From Metaphire vulgaris (taxonomy: Eukaryota; Annelida; Clitellata; Crassiclitellata; Megascolecidae), in the NCBI GenBank assembly GCA_018105865.1, contig CM030845.1, forward strand, positions 14,041,390 to 14,105,389: DNA of 64,000 nucleotides, given 5' to 3'. Below are positions 9,505-20,474 of this stretch, piece after piece (within the stretch, counting starts at the first letter, position 1; each line of letters begins with the position of its first letter). The position numbers were made by a program, and so were the translations under genes. The notes beneath the pieces were generated by a model that was given only the letters and a program-made list of their open reading frames with translations, searched no databases and was not told the DNA's origin.

Positions 9505-9960
9505 AACAAAGCGATTGATATAGTGCCTTAGTTCTAGGCACTTAATCTTAGTATGAAGTAGCAATAGCCAATGGTGGGGTCATTCATTCATTCATGCAGG
9601 GTCATTTAATGCAAAGGGCTATTGTGGTTGAGACATCACAGCTATGGAGGAAATGATTTTTTGAAGAGAAATGCTAGTTTAGAAAAAAAACTTGGAGATG
9701 TTGCAAGAACGGAAGGAAATTGTGACTCAGAATTTGTTATTTGACCGTGGTATAGACAGCGTAGAGATGATGGAATTGTGTTCCAAAGTTCTGGTGTAGC
9801 ATATGAAAAAACCACAATTGCAAATTTTGGGGATGATTGATTCAGAGGACGAAGGAGAGTTATATGAGTGGTAGATCGAGTAGAATGAGGATGCTGTGGG
9901 AAATCAGATTTTGTAGCTAGACTGGTTTTGATGTATGAAGTGAGTGATAAGTCATCGATA
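9505..9960 (-). mobile_element. L2-like LINE C-terminal fragment
   Basis: This is a second LINE 3' fragment with an (ATTC)n-type tail near 9583-9596. On the minus strand, broken frames give SYATPELWNTIPSSLR and the Ser/Arg-rich approach (STRSTTHITLLRP), the conserved C-terminal W-N-x-L/I-P block of CR1/L2 proteins. It abuts the 5' side of the previous element. Confidence 0.6.
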
Positions 9961-10194
9961 TTATTTTATATTATAGTCTTTCTATGAAGATGATAATTTC
10001 AAATTCAGCAAATGTGTCTGTCAAAACAAATTTAAATGGGCTGAATTTTTGGTGATCATTAAGTAAAGACATAGCAGTTATGATGAATAAACTAGAAATC
10101 ATTTACTGTTTTAATTTAATTTTTAATTTTGCTGTGACTGGATCATTTAAGCACTCCAGGAAAATAATGGCTTAATAACCGGACTAGTTATGAC

Positions 10195-11084
10195 AAGTGA
10201 TGTTAACAAGGACCGACCCCCCAATGACGAGGATAAGGACAAGGACTGACCCCCTAAGGACGAGGATAAGGACTGACCCCAAGGACGAGGATAAGGACGA
10301 GGACTGACCCTCCAAGGACGAGGACTGACCCTCCAAGGACAAGGACAAGGACCTACACCAAAGCATAAGGACCGACCTCTAAGGATAAGGATCAAGGACA
10401 AGGACCGACCTCTGTCAGACAAAAAAAAAGCCAGAATGGAAAAAAACCAAAAATCAATTTCAATTCAAATCACAAAAAAATGAGAAAAGCAAAAAAAGAA
10501 TGTTGTAAGCATAATTTAGTTAACAGCAATGTTGCATTTCAAATAAACAAGTGTTTCCAACAGCTGATCAGTCATGCACACACGATGAGGTCTAATTATA
10601 AGACCACTTTGCAAAACACTCGTTCAACTGGAGCCGACGTCGCAGGGCAACAAATAATTCTGCTAAAGAATAAACTCCTCAACTTTTATCATAAAGGAAT
10701 CTCCTCAAATGGTATTATAAAGGAAACTCCTCAACTGGTATTTTAAAGGAAACAATGACTACACATTTAGAGTAACTCAAAGCAAGTATGTAAATATAAA
10801 TCCACATACTACTCTTACCTGACATAAATATCAGTACAATTGAAAATGGTATACAAGTAATTTGGTCCTTATAAGGATTTTTCAAGGACTAAGTTACAAG
10901 GACCAGGACAAGGCCGATCTGCAAGGATGAGCATAAGGATTTGAGGACCGAGCCCCAGGGACGAGGATAAGGATGAGGACTGACTTCCCAAGGATGAGGA
11001 CTGACTTCTCAAGGATGAGGACAAGGACTTCAAATTGGTCCTTAAGAGTCTTTTTACGGACAAGGACAAGGATTAACATCACTG
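10195..11084. mobile_element. hAT-type element, CAGTGATGTTAA ends, TSD gttatgac
   Basis: The left end is AAGTGATGTTAACAAGG (first C changed to A) and the right end GGATTAACATCACTG. They are flanked by perfect 8-bp copies of gttatgac (10187-10194 and 11085-11092). Both subterminal regions are arrays of AAGGACGAGGATAAGGAC-type units in opposite orientation (about 10205-10405 and 10870-11065). The single-copy interior has no transposase. A second copy with intact ends lies at 52613-54131. Length is 890 bp. Confidence 0.9.
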
Positions 11085-11094
11085 GTTATGACCA

Positions 11095-11345
11095 TTGTTT
11101 CCTCTAAACTGAGCTACCATGCACTGGCTCACAGATTTTCAGCTCATACTGCACAGATTTTTACCTTAGTGCAGGAGCAAGCAATATGGAAAAATTTGTT
11201 ATTAATTACTAAAATAAAACCAAAGAAAATATGTAAGCAATCAAGCAGTGCCGTTGCAGAAGTTGCGGTAACCTTGAATGCTGAACTATCACTTTTGTCA
11301 ATTAGTCTAATTTTTTTGGTCATGTTTCTTAGTGCACGGTGATAT
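11095..11345 (+). repeat. Unclassified interspersed repeat, copy 1
   Basis: The sequence from about 11100 (CTAAACTGAGCTACCATGCACTGGC) through GCAGGAGCAAGCAATATGG to AAAATAAAACCAAAGAAAATAT is shared with 31610-31760 in the same orientation at moderate divergence. No ends, TSD or coding sequence could be fixed, so the class is unknown. Confidence 0.45.
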
Positions 11346-11799
11346 CATCTCATTATCATAGGCGGCAATCATTATGTAAAGTAATCATTTCAAGCCTTGT
11401 AGGGTTGCCTGCTGGGTTTTCTGCTGAAACTGCAATGTCAGTTGTAACTGGACGCAAATGTATACAACTGATTGAAATTTTCGAATATCTATCTTGTAAC
11501 TTGCAGTTGCTTTTATAACTATTATTATTAATACTAAACTATAGCTTCAGGTACTACTTAAGACTGGATGTACGATGCAATGGCAAGAATTGCGACTTAA
11601 ATGCGCAATGAAATAACAGTAAAATTGTTGTAGTATACAAAATCTATCTGATGAGTGAAAGCAATTTCAAAAATTATTATTCAATTTTATTGATCTGATA
11701 CAAAGATACGTTTTTGAAGCGCCAGCACTAAGCATACATTCATTAGCTTACTTTCACACTTTATAAAATTAAATTAAAATTTGAAAACCGACTTACTTA
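11346..11799. other. No recognised feature
   Basis: This is AT-rich intronic sequence between a repeat and a TIR element. I see no coding signal, RNA gene or clear repeat boundary in it. Confidence 0.4.
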
Positions 11800-12413
11800 A
11801 CCGTATATATTCGTGATAAAGTCGAGAAATTTAAGGCCAATTCACAGGTTATATATCCTGACCTCGACTTATACTCGAGGCACTAATTGTTGGGTAAAGT
11901 TTCCATACATAGCATGTCGAAAATAATTAATTTAGCTAACTGCGTAATTATTTTCAACATACGCTACGGCATCTAAATAAAAGTTCACATCAGCACTTTT
12001 AAGATTGGTAATTTATAGGCGCCACATAAATATTAATTAAATATTGGCGCTACATAAATATAAAAAATTCAAGATTACCGGTAATTAAGATTTTTATATT
12101 GTCAAGAATGAGCGAATAGCAGGTTTAAAATTTTCTTAATCGTCAGGAATCAATCTGGGAATGTCAAAATCGTTCAGTTTCTCGATAGTTCAAAGCTAAA
12201 ACGCAGTTTTTCAATCAAAACAATGGCGCCACTGCCGCCACATGCCCACTTTGCGTCCGCCATTGTTCCGACTCTCACTATCACCTCAAGAGGGTTCGCC
12301 GCGGTGACGTCACTTTGACTTATTCCCGGGTCAATGACTTTAGACACCTTCAAATCCCCAAAATCTAGGGGTCGACTTATACTCGGATCGACTTTATCTC
12401 GAGTATATACGGT
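11800..12413. mobile_element. TIR element, ACCGTATATA ends
   Basis: The left end ACCGTATATATTCGTGATAA and right end TTATCTCGAGTATATACGGT form an inverted repeat of about 25 bp, followed inward by a second block (TATACTCGAGGC left; GGTCGACTTATACTCGG right). The flanks do not give a convincing TSD, so the superfamily is open. The interior is non-coding, with a slightly GC-rich patch at 12220-12310. Confidence 0.6.
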
Positions 12414-12599
12414 ATGCAATTTCAGTATATCTCGTTTAACTGTTACTTTACTGTATAGAGGCTTATATGTCATAATTTATATTATTGTACAGTCAGATGG
12501 TGGTGGCCATTTTCCTATGGTACTCCAGTTTTAATAAAGCTAGGTTTACCTTGCTTTGCTGAACTATCATGCCATTTACAATTATTTGATTCCTACTGA

Positions 12600-14372
12600 A
12601 AACTTGAGCAAGGAATTAAATCTAACAACACCAAACATGCTTTCAAAGTGATTAAAAACTTAAGGAGAGACTTTGCTCCAAGACAAAGAAACATCAAAGA
12701 CAAGATGGGAAGGCTTTTGACAGATTTAGATGACATAAAGCGTAGGTGGAAAGAATATGCAGAGCAACTATATGAAGACGATCACACCAGTCAAGATGAA
12801 AACATCGGCGCAGAGGAACAACCTGAAGAAAGGCCAAACCTGATCCTTGTAGATGAGGTACAGCACGCCATTAAAAGATTACCAAAAGGAAAGGCTGCAG
12901 GATATGATGACTTACCAGCAGAGATAATAAAACTGATAGCGCGATGTAATAGCGCAAAGGATTTTTGCCGACTATGCAACAAGATACTGGAAACTGGTGA
13001 ATGGCCAGAAGACTGGAGACGATCAATATTTGTTCCCCCATTGCAAAAGTCAAAGGCACAACAAACTGCGAGGATTACAGAACTATAGCGTTAATCAGTC
13101 ACGCCAGCAAAATACTTTTGAGAATCTTATTAAATAGAATGCAAAGACAAGCAGAAAATGAGCTTTCGGATGTGCAGATGGGTTTCGAAAAGGAGTTGGC
13201 ACAAGGGACCAAATTTTCAATCTAAGACTAATAATGGAAAAAGCTAGAGAGATGTCAGTACCGCTGTACATGGCATTCATAGACTATAAAAAGCGTTTTG
13301 ATTCAGTACAGCACACAAAGCTCTGGAAAATACTAAAGGGAATGGGATTATGCCATGCCACAGTTGACATAATTCAAAAATTGTATAAGGAACAACAAGC
13401 TACTGTAAGAGTGGACAAAGAAACAACAGGTTGGTTTATGATTGGAAAAGGCCTACGACAGGGGCTGCCTTATCTCCCTATGTCATTTAATTGCTATTCA
13501 GAACACATAATGCAGATGAACTTCCAGATACAGGAATTAACATCAGTGGACGAGTGATTAACAACCTGAGATATGCTGATGACATAGTTTTGATAGCAAC
13601 TTCACAAATTCATTGCAGGAACTGGTAGATAAAGTGGATTTTGTATCGAGAGAACTTGGTCTTGAAATTAGCATTAAAAACAAAAGGTAATGGCAGCTAC
13701 AGACAAAAGGATCAAAATCAATATCATGTGTCGTGGGCAACCTATCGAACAAGTGGAAACCTTCCGTTATCTTGGTTCATTAATTACAGAGGATAATGAC
13801 TGCAGCTCTGAAATAAGATCAAGGCTTGGCATGGGGCGTTCAGCCATAAAGACACTCACTACTGTTTGGAAGGATCGGTCGCTCAGTCTGCACATAAAGA
13901 AACGCCTGATGGAAGCATTGGTCTGGCCCATTGCAACATATGGAGCTGAAGCTTGGACAGTGAAAAAGGCAGATCAGAAAAGAATCAATGCTTTCGAGAT
14001 GACAGCTTTCAGAAGAATGATGTCCATCAGCTGGAAAGAACATAGAACAAATGCCTCAATCATAGAAGAACTTGGGGAAAATAGGCGTCTATACTCAGTT
14101 ATCAAATTTAGGAAACTGAAATACTTTGGTCACATAGTGCGAGCAGACAATTTATGTACAACGATACTGCATGGCAGAATTAATGGCAAGAGGAAGAGAG
14201 GACGGCCTCGTAGACGATGGACGGATGATATTGTGGAATGGACAAAACAACCAATTATCAATTGCATCAGAACTGCAAAAGACAGAGTCACGTGGAGAAC
14301 CTTGTCATCAGCCTGCATAGCCTCCGACCCTCAGCAATGAGGATGGACGATACCATACCATACCATACTGAA
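12600..14372 (+). mobile_element. RTE-like LINE, 5'-truncated and frameshifted
   Basis: This is a retrotransposon ORF in pieces: 12648-13088, 13001-13225, 13234-13557, then 13690-14340. Conserved parts appear in order: the linker RRWKEYAEQLYED, KAAGYDDLPAEIIK, the RT block YMAFIDYKKRFDSV, LRQGLP, NLRYADDIVLIA (catalytic YADD intact at 13572-13583), FRYLGSLI and the C-terminal YGAEAWTVKKADQKRINAFE. The endonuclease domain is missing. Frameshifts separate the pieces, so no active protein is possible. The 3' end is marked by CCATACCATACCATACTG repeats after the stop. It lies in CHEK2 intron 1 in the gene's orientation. Confidence 0.85.
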
Positions 14373-14949
14373 AACTTCAATATTGACAATGCTTTATAGG
14401 AAAAAGAAAATGGAAAATAAATTAAAATATTTCTAACGCTGTTGTGTATCGGTTGAAAAATGTTGTAAACAAATTTTATGTAGTAAAACTCTGCTTGCAA
14501 TTTCTTGATTTTGCATATGAGCCCAGAATCGAGGGAACATTGGTTATGACATATGCAGCATAGAAAATATACTTTTCGCTATTTGTTCATTTTTCTTACA
14601 TTTTACGTAGAAGACCAGTGCTTGAGAGGATGAGGTTTTTTCTTTAGCTCATTGACCTTTTTACGGAAAAACGTGGGGTGTGTAATTTTCACACATATAG
14701 CTGGACTAAACCACAATTTTTGTGTATATGCGAGGTGAAGTAGGGTCATAAATGGGATATTTCCTCATTTTTCTCACATATTATTTAGAACCTCTGAATC
14801 CAGCATTTTCCTGAAAAATTGCTGCACTATACTGGCTTGACTATTTATATTATTGTTAGTGCAAAGAAATAGTAATTGGCCATGTCAGGCATTGCAAGCA
14901 AGTCAGTGGGTATGTGCTGGGAAATTTGAGCTCAGGGTTGTTAAGCGGT
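14373..14949. other. No recognised feature
   Basis: This is AT-rich intronic DNA between two LINE fragments. I found no ORF with family resemblance and no clear terminal repeat. Confidence 0.4.
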
Positions 14950-15430
14950 TTAAATTATAATAATTATTATTGTTAAACTGACAATTTCTTTTGCACCATA
15001 TTACCAAAATATTCCATGTCTTTGGCTTTGACACTGCAAGTGACCTGGAGCCCCGTGATGTTTTACAGTGGGGTAGCTTCATGAGACTTTGAGCATCAGA
15101 GTGCTGGGACAATTGCAACTTTTGTCATGTTGTCGGTATGAAATATTCCTGAAGGTACCCTGGATCATTCTGGTTTATGGACTTGAATGCGAGAAGAGAA
15201 TGTTTGTACTCCATTCTCTCTTGAACTTTGGGCCAGTGAAGCTGGTGAGTTTGTGGGGGTGATGTAGTCATGACGTCCAACACCAGACAAGCCTTGCGCT
15301 GCTTCTGCACTGACTGTAGACGATTCAACTCGTAGTGAGTTAGGCCGTAAAAAAGACTGTTGCAGTAATCCACTTTAGGCATGACCAAGCATGTTGCCAG
15401 CCAGCAGATGTGACTAGGGTGAACTGACAT
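14950..15430 (-). mobile_element. CR1-like LINE 3' fragment
   Basis: The minus strand encodes KVDYCNSLFYGLTHYELNRL, QSVQKQRKACLV, THQLHWPKVQERMEYKHSLL and AFKSINQNDPGYLQE, the standard CR1 C-terminal order (DYCNSLLYGL, LNRLQxVQN, LHWLPVxxRIxYK). Downstream, SLAVSKPKTWN is the end block. It is truncated on both sides, with frame breaks. Confidence 0.8.
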
Positions 15431-15477
15431 CTAAGTCATCATCATAAATAAATCCAAGACTGCAAGTAGATGCAAGT

Positions 15478-15541
15478 AGAAATGGTGGAGGGAAATCCTT
15501 CCAATTCAAGGCAGTCTATCTCTCTGTCTGTCTATCTCTCT

Positions 15542-15581
<40 letters not shown>

Positions 15582-15650
15582 TCCGCCGGCAGTGACATTT
15601 AAGTGAATGAGATTTGTGATTAATCAAAATTCTGAATAGATTCCATAATA
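15478..15650. repeat. CT-rich repeat, copy 1, with (CT)n tract
   Basis: AATGGTGGAGGGAAATCCTT, TCCAATTCAAGGCA, a (CTCT)n tract at about 15540-15575, then GTGATTAATCA and CTGAATAGA. The same order of blocks recurs at 16548-16700 and 19150-19312 with a different pyrimidine tract each time. It is an unclassified interspersed repeat with a hypervariable pyrimidine core. Confidence 0.55.
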
Positions 15651-15692
15651 GACAGTTAAGCAACCTATGTGTTGCTTAACTGTCTATCACCA
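15651..15692. repeat. Perfect stem-loop
   Basis: ATAGACAGTTAAGCAAC, loop CTATGT, then GTTGCTTAACTGTCTAT. The 17-bp arms pair without mismatch. It sits exactly between the CT-rich repeat and a CpG-rich segment, so it may mark the terminus of the latter. No run of T suggesting a Pol III terminator follows. Confidence 0.7.
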
Positions 15693-16540
15693 ACATCTAT
15701 GGCGCCTATCTATGGCTGCCTTGCATGCGTTTGTGCATGCCACGTTTCGTCGTCGTTCGACGTAATTTCTGGCGCTCCGTGCATGAATTTTGCGCCGGAG
15801 ATGAGGATTTCTTCGAGTCCGTCGGTTTGCTGAGGAGTTTTGGCTGTCCTCTTCTGTTTTGCGTCGTTTCGGAAGCCTCGAGTCGATCTCACCGCCTGTG
15901 CAGGATGTCGCCATGTTGGCTATTGTTATAGCGCCATGCGATGATCGACGGTCGTACCGAACTTTGCTCGAGCATTCATCTTCGCGAGGACGGCGTTCCG
16001 CTCTTCGATTCCGACGTGTCTCGTGCCGTCCTCTACCTTTCCACATCGTCCTGAAAGTTCAGTCAGTCGCCGTCCGTCGGGTGTGCGCCAAAGCCAGCCG
16101 CCGGCTGCTGCGAAAAATCGGCGGATTTGTGGTTGGCTGTCGTTTCTGGACTTTCGCGGATTTTCCATCTTCGTCGGATTTGCCGATTTCGACGACGGAA
16201 CTATCTTCTTGCGTAAGACTGCTTCTTCAGGAACTTTTCCGGTGGTTATATCCGCATGGAGAAACTCCTACTACCAACTCGCGGACTTTCAACATCATCT
16301 TCTGCTCCTCGTTGGCATGTCAATGGGGCTACAGTTTTCCTTGAAGGACCGCTTCTAAAGGACTTTGCACCGGACTTCTTCACGGCAGCAAAGTTTTTCC
16401 ATCATCTCAGTGGATTTTAACATCACCACCTTCTGACCTTCATTGACATGTCAGCGGTGTCAAAGCGCTTTGATTTTGGATTTTAAACCATGCGTACAGC
16501 GTTATATAAATTATCCTGTGTAGACTTTATATGACAGTTG
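15693..16540 (+). other. CpG-rich segment with LINE-like 3' terminus
   Basis: This GC- and CpG-rich island stands out from the AT-rich intron. It contains two diverged direct copies of a block (GGACTTTCAACATCATCTTC near 16275; GGATTTTAACATCACCACC near 16411). It ends in GCGTTATATAAATTATCCTG near 16500, close to the 3' terminus of the CR1 copies here (GCGCTATATAAATTGTC). ORFs run on both strands (for example 15859-16344), as expected for CpG-rich DNA, and none resembles a known protein. A LINE 5'-UTR joined to a 3' tail with the coding part lost would fit. Confidence 0.4.
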
Positions 16541-16547
16541 ACGACAG

Positions 16548-16700
16548 TGGAGGGAAGCCTTTCCAATGCAAGGTGATCTCTCTGTCTGTCTGTCTCGGTT
16601 TGTGTCTCTACCTCTGTCTGTCTGTCTTTCTCTCAGCTGGCAGCAACATGGAGATGAAAGATGATTGCAATTGGTCAGATTACTGAATAAAGATTTAGTG
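16548..16700. repeat. CT-rich repeat, copy 2
   Basis: GTGGAGGGAAGCCTTTCCAA, then a CTGTCTGTCTGT-rich tract, CAGCTGGCAGCAACATGGAG, GATTGCAATTGGTCAGATTA and CTGAATAAAG. It is collinear with the repeats at 15478-15650 and 19150-19312. Confidence 0.5.
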
Positions 16701-16711
16701 TTAGTTGTTCA

Positions 16712-17860
16712 AATTATTATTATTACGAACATTTATAAAGCGCAAGTTCGCAGTGCAGCAAATGCGCTAATGTCAGTCAGTGTTGGCTATTAAACAACAG
16801 AGTCTTCAGCTTCTTTCTGAACGAAAGTAATGACTGTTAAGAGCAAGCGATGCGCAGTGGTGTCAGGAGGAATTCCAGAAGATTGGTCCAGCAATAGCCA
16901 GGCTGCGGTCTCCATATTTTGTCCGCATCCAAAGGGCAACTACTGTGCGGTTGCAGCAGAGTGTAGACTGTAGACCCTTACGGCCGGAATGCTCGGCGAT
17001 CAGATGGAACATTTTGCACAGGTACGGTGGTGCCAGGTTGTGCTGGGCCTTGAATGCGATTGTCCCCACCTTGAACTTCACGCTCTGGCAGACCAGAAGC
17101 CAGTGGAACTCCCGTAGAGCAGGTGAGATGTGGTCTTACTTCTCCGTCTGTGTCACCAGGCGCGCCGCCGCGTTCTGGACTTTTTGAAGCCTTTGCAGCA
17201 AGTAGTTGCTAACACCGTAGAGGACACTGTTGCAGTAGTCCAACCTGCTGTTAATAAAGATCTGGGCTAGCGTCCTGCTTGCTTCAGAGGTCAGCGACTT
17301 CCTGACCGCTCGCAGTTGGCACAACTGGAAGAATGATTTTGCTAACAGCAGTGACGTGGTCGGCCATTGACAGTTGGCTGTCAATGAGCACTCCCAAGTT
17401 GTTAACCACGGTGGCGCACTTGACGGTGGTGCTAGGAAGGCGCATTGCTGTGACCGTGACCTTTTGTAGTTGCTGACACGACCCTAGTCAGATGAGCTGG
17501 GTTTTGTTCTCGTTTAGCTTCAGTCGATTACTGGCCATCCAGGCACGTATTTTCATGATACAATCGCCTAGTTGATGCATTAGAGCCTGCTCCTTCATCA
17601 CCAGCACGCTACAGTAAATCTTGAACCCATGGCTGACCATCCCGCAGGCCACAATGATGTCGAATACTTCTGTGACATAAAGCAGGAAAAGAACCGGGCC
17701 ACAGACTGAGCCCTGCGGACGCTGTACAGGAATTTTTATTGTTTTTGACAGAAGGCCATGATAGAGTACCTGTTGTGTACGGCCGTTAGGAATGACTTGA
17801 ACCAGCTGAGTCGCACCTTTATACCACATCTGTCCTCCAGGCGTTGTAGGAGAAGCCTCA
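16712..17860 (-). mobile_element. CR1-like LINE, 3' half, minus strand
   Basis: It begins with an ATTATTATT tail and AAAGCGCAAGTTCGCAGTGC (3' end reversed). On the minus strand the order is PQGSVCGPVLFLLYVTEVFD, WMASNRLKLNENKTQLI, VNNLGVLIDSQLSMADHVTS, NSRLDYCNSVLYGVSNYLLQ and FKVGTIAFKAQHNLAPPYLC. The YADD box is destroyed: the region reads HGFKIYCSV. Frame changes occur after the palm. The 5' side meets an oppositely oriented CR1 copy near 17860, giving a head-to-head pair. Confidence 0.85.
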
Positions 17861-17861
17861 G

Positions 17862-19085
17862 ATCGACACAAGTGGACCTCTTGGCGGCGTTTGATACAGT
17901 AGATCATGACATTCGTCGCCTTGAACTTACCTATGGCTTTAAACGGAGTTGCTCTATCCTGGCTTCAGACTACCTGGCAGCTAGATCACATTCGGTTTGC
18001 TGGAATGGTCGCATACGTCCGACTCGCGCCGTGTTCTCAGTGGGGTGCCGCAAGGATCAGTACTAGGCGCACTACTGTTCATCCTATATGTGGCAGATAT
18101 AGGACGAATCATCAAATCGTTTGGGTTTACTTTGCACGCCTACGCCGATGATATTCAGGTCTGCTCCTCGTGCAATCCATCTGACGTCGAACGACTATGG
18201 TCCCGTATCACGGACTGTATTTCCTCGATCGGACAGTGGACGGATGAAAATCGGTTATCCCTCAATCCAGCAAAGACTGAGTTCCTCTGGTTAAGTACAC
18301 CTAGAAGGAAACATCTCATACCACGACATCCGTTTTCAATTGAAGATGCAGACATTGTTCCTTGTACAGAACTACGTCTTCTAGGTGTTCTTTTGGATGA
18401 GTCACTTTCGTTTGTCAGTCACTTAAACAATGTGACTCACACCTGTTACTATCAGCTACGCAGGATCCGGGAGATTCGCCGCTACCTGCCATTACAGGAC
18501 GTGATTAAACTGGTTCGATCCCTCATTCTATCACGAGTGGATTATTGTAACAGTATCTTACTCGGACTTCCTGCCAGCCAACTAAACCGTCTTCAGATGG
18601 TGCTTAACGTTCAGCACGTCTGATCTTCGGCGCTAGGAGGAATGAGCATGTGTCACCGCTATTACGAGACAACCTTCGCTGGCTCCGGATTTCAGAGCGT
18701 ATAGCCTTTAAACATTGCTTGTTTACATTTAGGACGTTAAATGACCCTTTCTGCCCTGGTTACTTAACAGCTCTTGTCTGTAAGCCAAAGTCGTCTGATC
18801 GGCACTCGCAGCTTCGATCAAGCAGCCGTTCTCAATTGGTGGTTCTACCCCCATCTATTACAGCGAAATTTGGGGATCGGTCTGTTTCGAGGGGCAACCC
18901 TTTGCTTTGGAACTCACTGCCGGCAGACGTGACTAGGGCGACATCTTCTGAACTGTTCACTAGGAACCTTAAAACATATTTATTTAACATCTCCTATTAG
19001 GGACACTTGTAAAGCGCTCTTGACTTTAGCCTTCGCTATGTGTATTGCACTATATGAAATTGTCAGAATTAATTAATTAATTAAT
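17862..19085 (+). mobile_element. CR1-like LINE, 3' half, plus strand
   Basis: The RT starts near LLAAFDTVDHDI (17880), shifts frame, then runs through 17997-18623: [32 protein letters not shown] (catalytic YADD intact, 18141-18152), WTDENRLSLNPAKTEFLWL and LILSRVDYCNSILLGLPA. A frameshift near 18620 moves to 18650-19000, with LLRDNLRWLRISERIAFKHC and the end block GNPLLWNSLPADV. The 3' end is GCGCTCTTGACTTTAGCC, CTATATGAAATTGTC and an AATTAATTAATT tail. It is from a different subfamily than the minus-strand neighbour. Confidence 0.85.
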
Positions 19086-19149
19086 TAATTTCTTTGTTAA
19101 ACGCAACAATTAATTAATTGTTAATAATTATTGATGTAGGTCTATGACA

Positions 19150-19312
19150 TTAACATTATTACAGTTGATGGAATCTTTTCCAATTCAAGGCAATCTCTCT
19201 CCTACCCTCCCTCCTTTCTCCGTCCTCTCTCCTATCTCTTGCTCTCTGCAGGCAGCCACTTTCAGGTGAGATATGATTGTGATTAACCAGGTAACTGAAT
19301 AGAGACTCAGTA
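19150..19312. repeat. CT-rich repeat, copy 3
   Basis: GATGGAATCTTTTCCAATTC, AAGGCAATCTCTCTCC, a long CCTCCCTCCTTTCTCC tract, GCAGGCAGCCACTTTCAGG, GATTGTGATTAACCAGG and CTGAATAGAG. It is the third member of the family at 15478 and 16548 and lies directly after the LINE tail. Confidence 0.5.
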
Positions 19313-19441
19313 TTTGACTCTTTTGGTGCATCTTATATATGGGTAATCACAAATCATCAAAACCCGCGTCTTATAATCAGGTGCGTCTTATAAGTGGGGC
19401 GTCTTAGATGCACGAAAATATGGTAGGCCTATTGCTATCCA

Positions 19442-19996
19442 CAGTGTTGTTAAGAATCTATGATACATGTATCTAGATACATATCTTAGATACAAAAGAA
19501 GTATCTTGTATCAAGATATATTTTCCAAAAGTATCTAGTATCAGTATCTTTGATACAAAAAAGTATTTGTATCAGTATATTTAAATTCGATACAAGATAC
19601 TTTTAAAATCTCAAATGGGGTTGGCTATAGTGGATATTGGTGATGTGTGGACATTTCAAATATACTTTAAACAATTAATTTTAGGCCCAGGAGTCATATT
19701 AAGAGATATATAATTTGATTACCATGACAATCTCTATGGTTGTAAATTTGTATTGCATCCAGGACTATTTTTCTCCATACTAGGTTCATTTTGAAAGAAA
19801 CTCTTCTTGTATATTTTTTTATCAATACCAACATCTAAACAAAGTATCTTAAAAGTATCTTGTATCAAGATACTTTCTATTTGTATCTTGATACTTTTGA
19901 TAGTCTGTATCAAGTATCAGTATCTTTGATACATTTCTTCACCAGTATCTGTATCTGTATCTAAGATACATTTGAAAAGTATCTTTAACAGCACTG
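19442..19996. mobile_element. hAT-type element with GTATCTTGATAC repeats
   Basis: The left end CAGTGTTGTTAAGAATC and right end GTATCTTTAACAGCACTG are inverted repeats. The flanks are gctatcca (19434-19441) and actatcca (19997-20004), an 8-bp TSD with one change. Subterminal regions are packed with GTATCTTGTATCAAGATAC-type palindromic repeats on both sides; the middle is unique and non-coding. Length is 555 bp. Confidence 0.8.
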
Positions 19997-20474
19997 ACTA
20001 TCCAGTATCCATAGTTCATTCAACTCAATGCAAGTATTAAGCCTAAACAATTGACAAATCCATAAAACACAACCTAATTTGAAACAGATTTTGAATCCCG
20101 GGATTGTGGGATCCCATGCCATTCAATGCTGAATTCCGGGATCTAAAAAATTAGCTTGGGATTGTGATCTCTAATTGCCTGACTGACCATTGCACTTTGC
20201 CTATATAGCTATTTCAATGTAGATGAAGCATCTAGGAATAAGTAGCTACTACTGTACTACTTTGGAAGGCCTTATATAAATTCAGGAGATTTTAATTACC
20301 TTACTTATGTGAAAAGCCAGAAAATATATTGTTTATGCATTCAATGTCTTAAGTCTGTTGTAAATATTTAGTGAAGCAGACTTAGAGTTGTCTTGTGGCA
20401 CACTAGTGTGCAGCAATACACTGCTTAAAAGGCACTTGTCTAAAACTAGAATTGATTTGTTGGTTTTCTTTTAG

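Larger units (their letters stand above)
7330..20474 (+). other. CHEK2 intron 1, filled with transposable elements
   Basis: The intron runs from GTGAGC at 7330 to a pyrimidine-rich acceptor (TTGGTTTTCTTTTAG) ending at 20474, 13.1 kb. It holds L2-like, RTE and CR1 LINE pieces, two hAT elements with 8-bp TSDs, a TIR element, a CpG-rich segment and CT-rich repeats, each listed separately. I saw no further FHA or kinase exon in it. Confidence 0.7.

Noticed and set aside
10200..10420. Regular GGACAAGGA repeats considered as a CRISPR or satellite array.
   Set aside because: No unique spacers; mirrored arrays inside a TSD-flanked hAT element explain them.
15687..16358. ORFs of 111-161 codons on both strands.
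   Set aside because: CpG-rich sequence is poor in stop codons; no family resemblance, no splice context.
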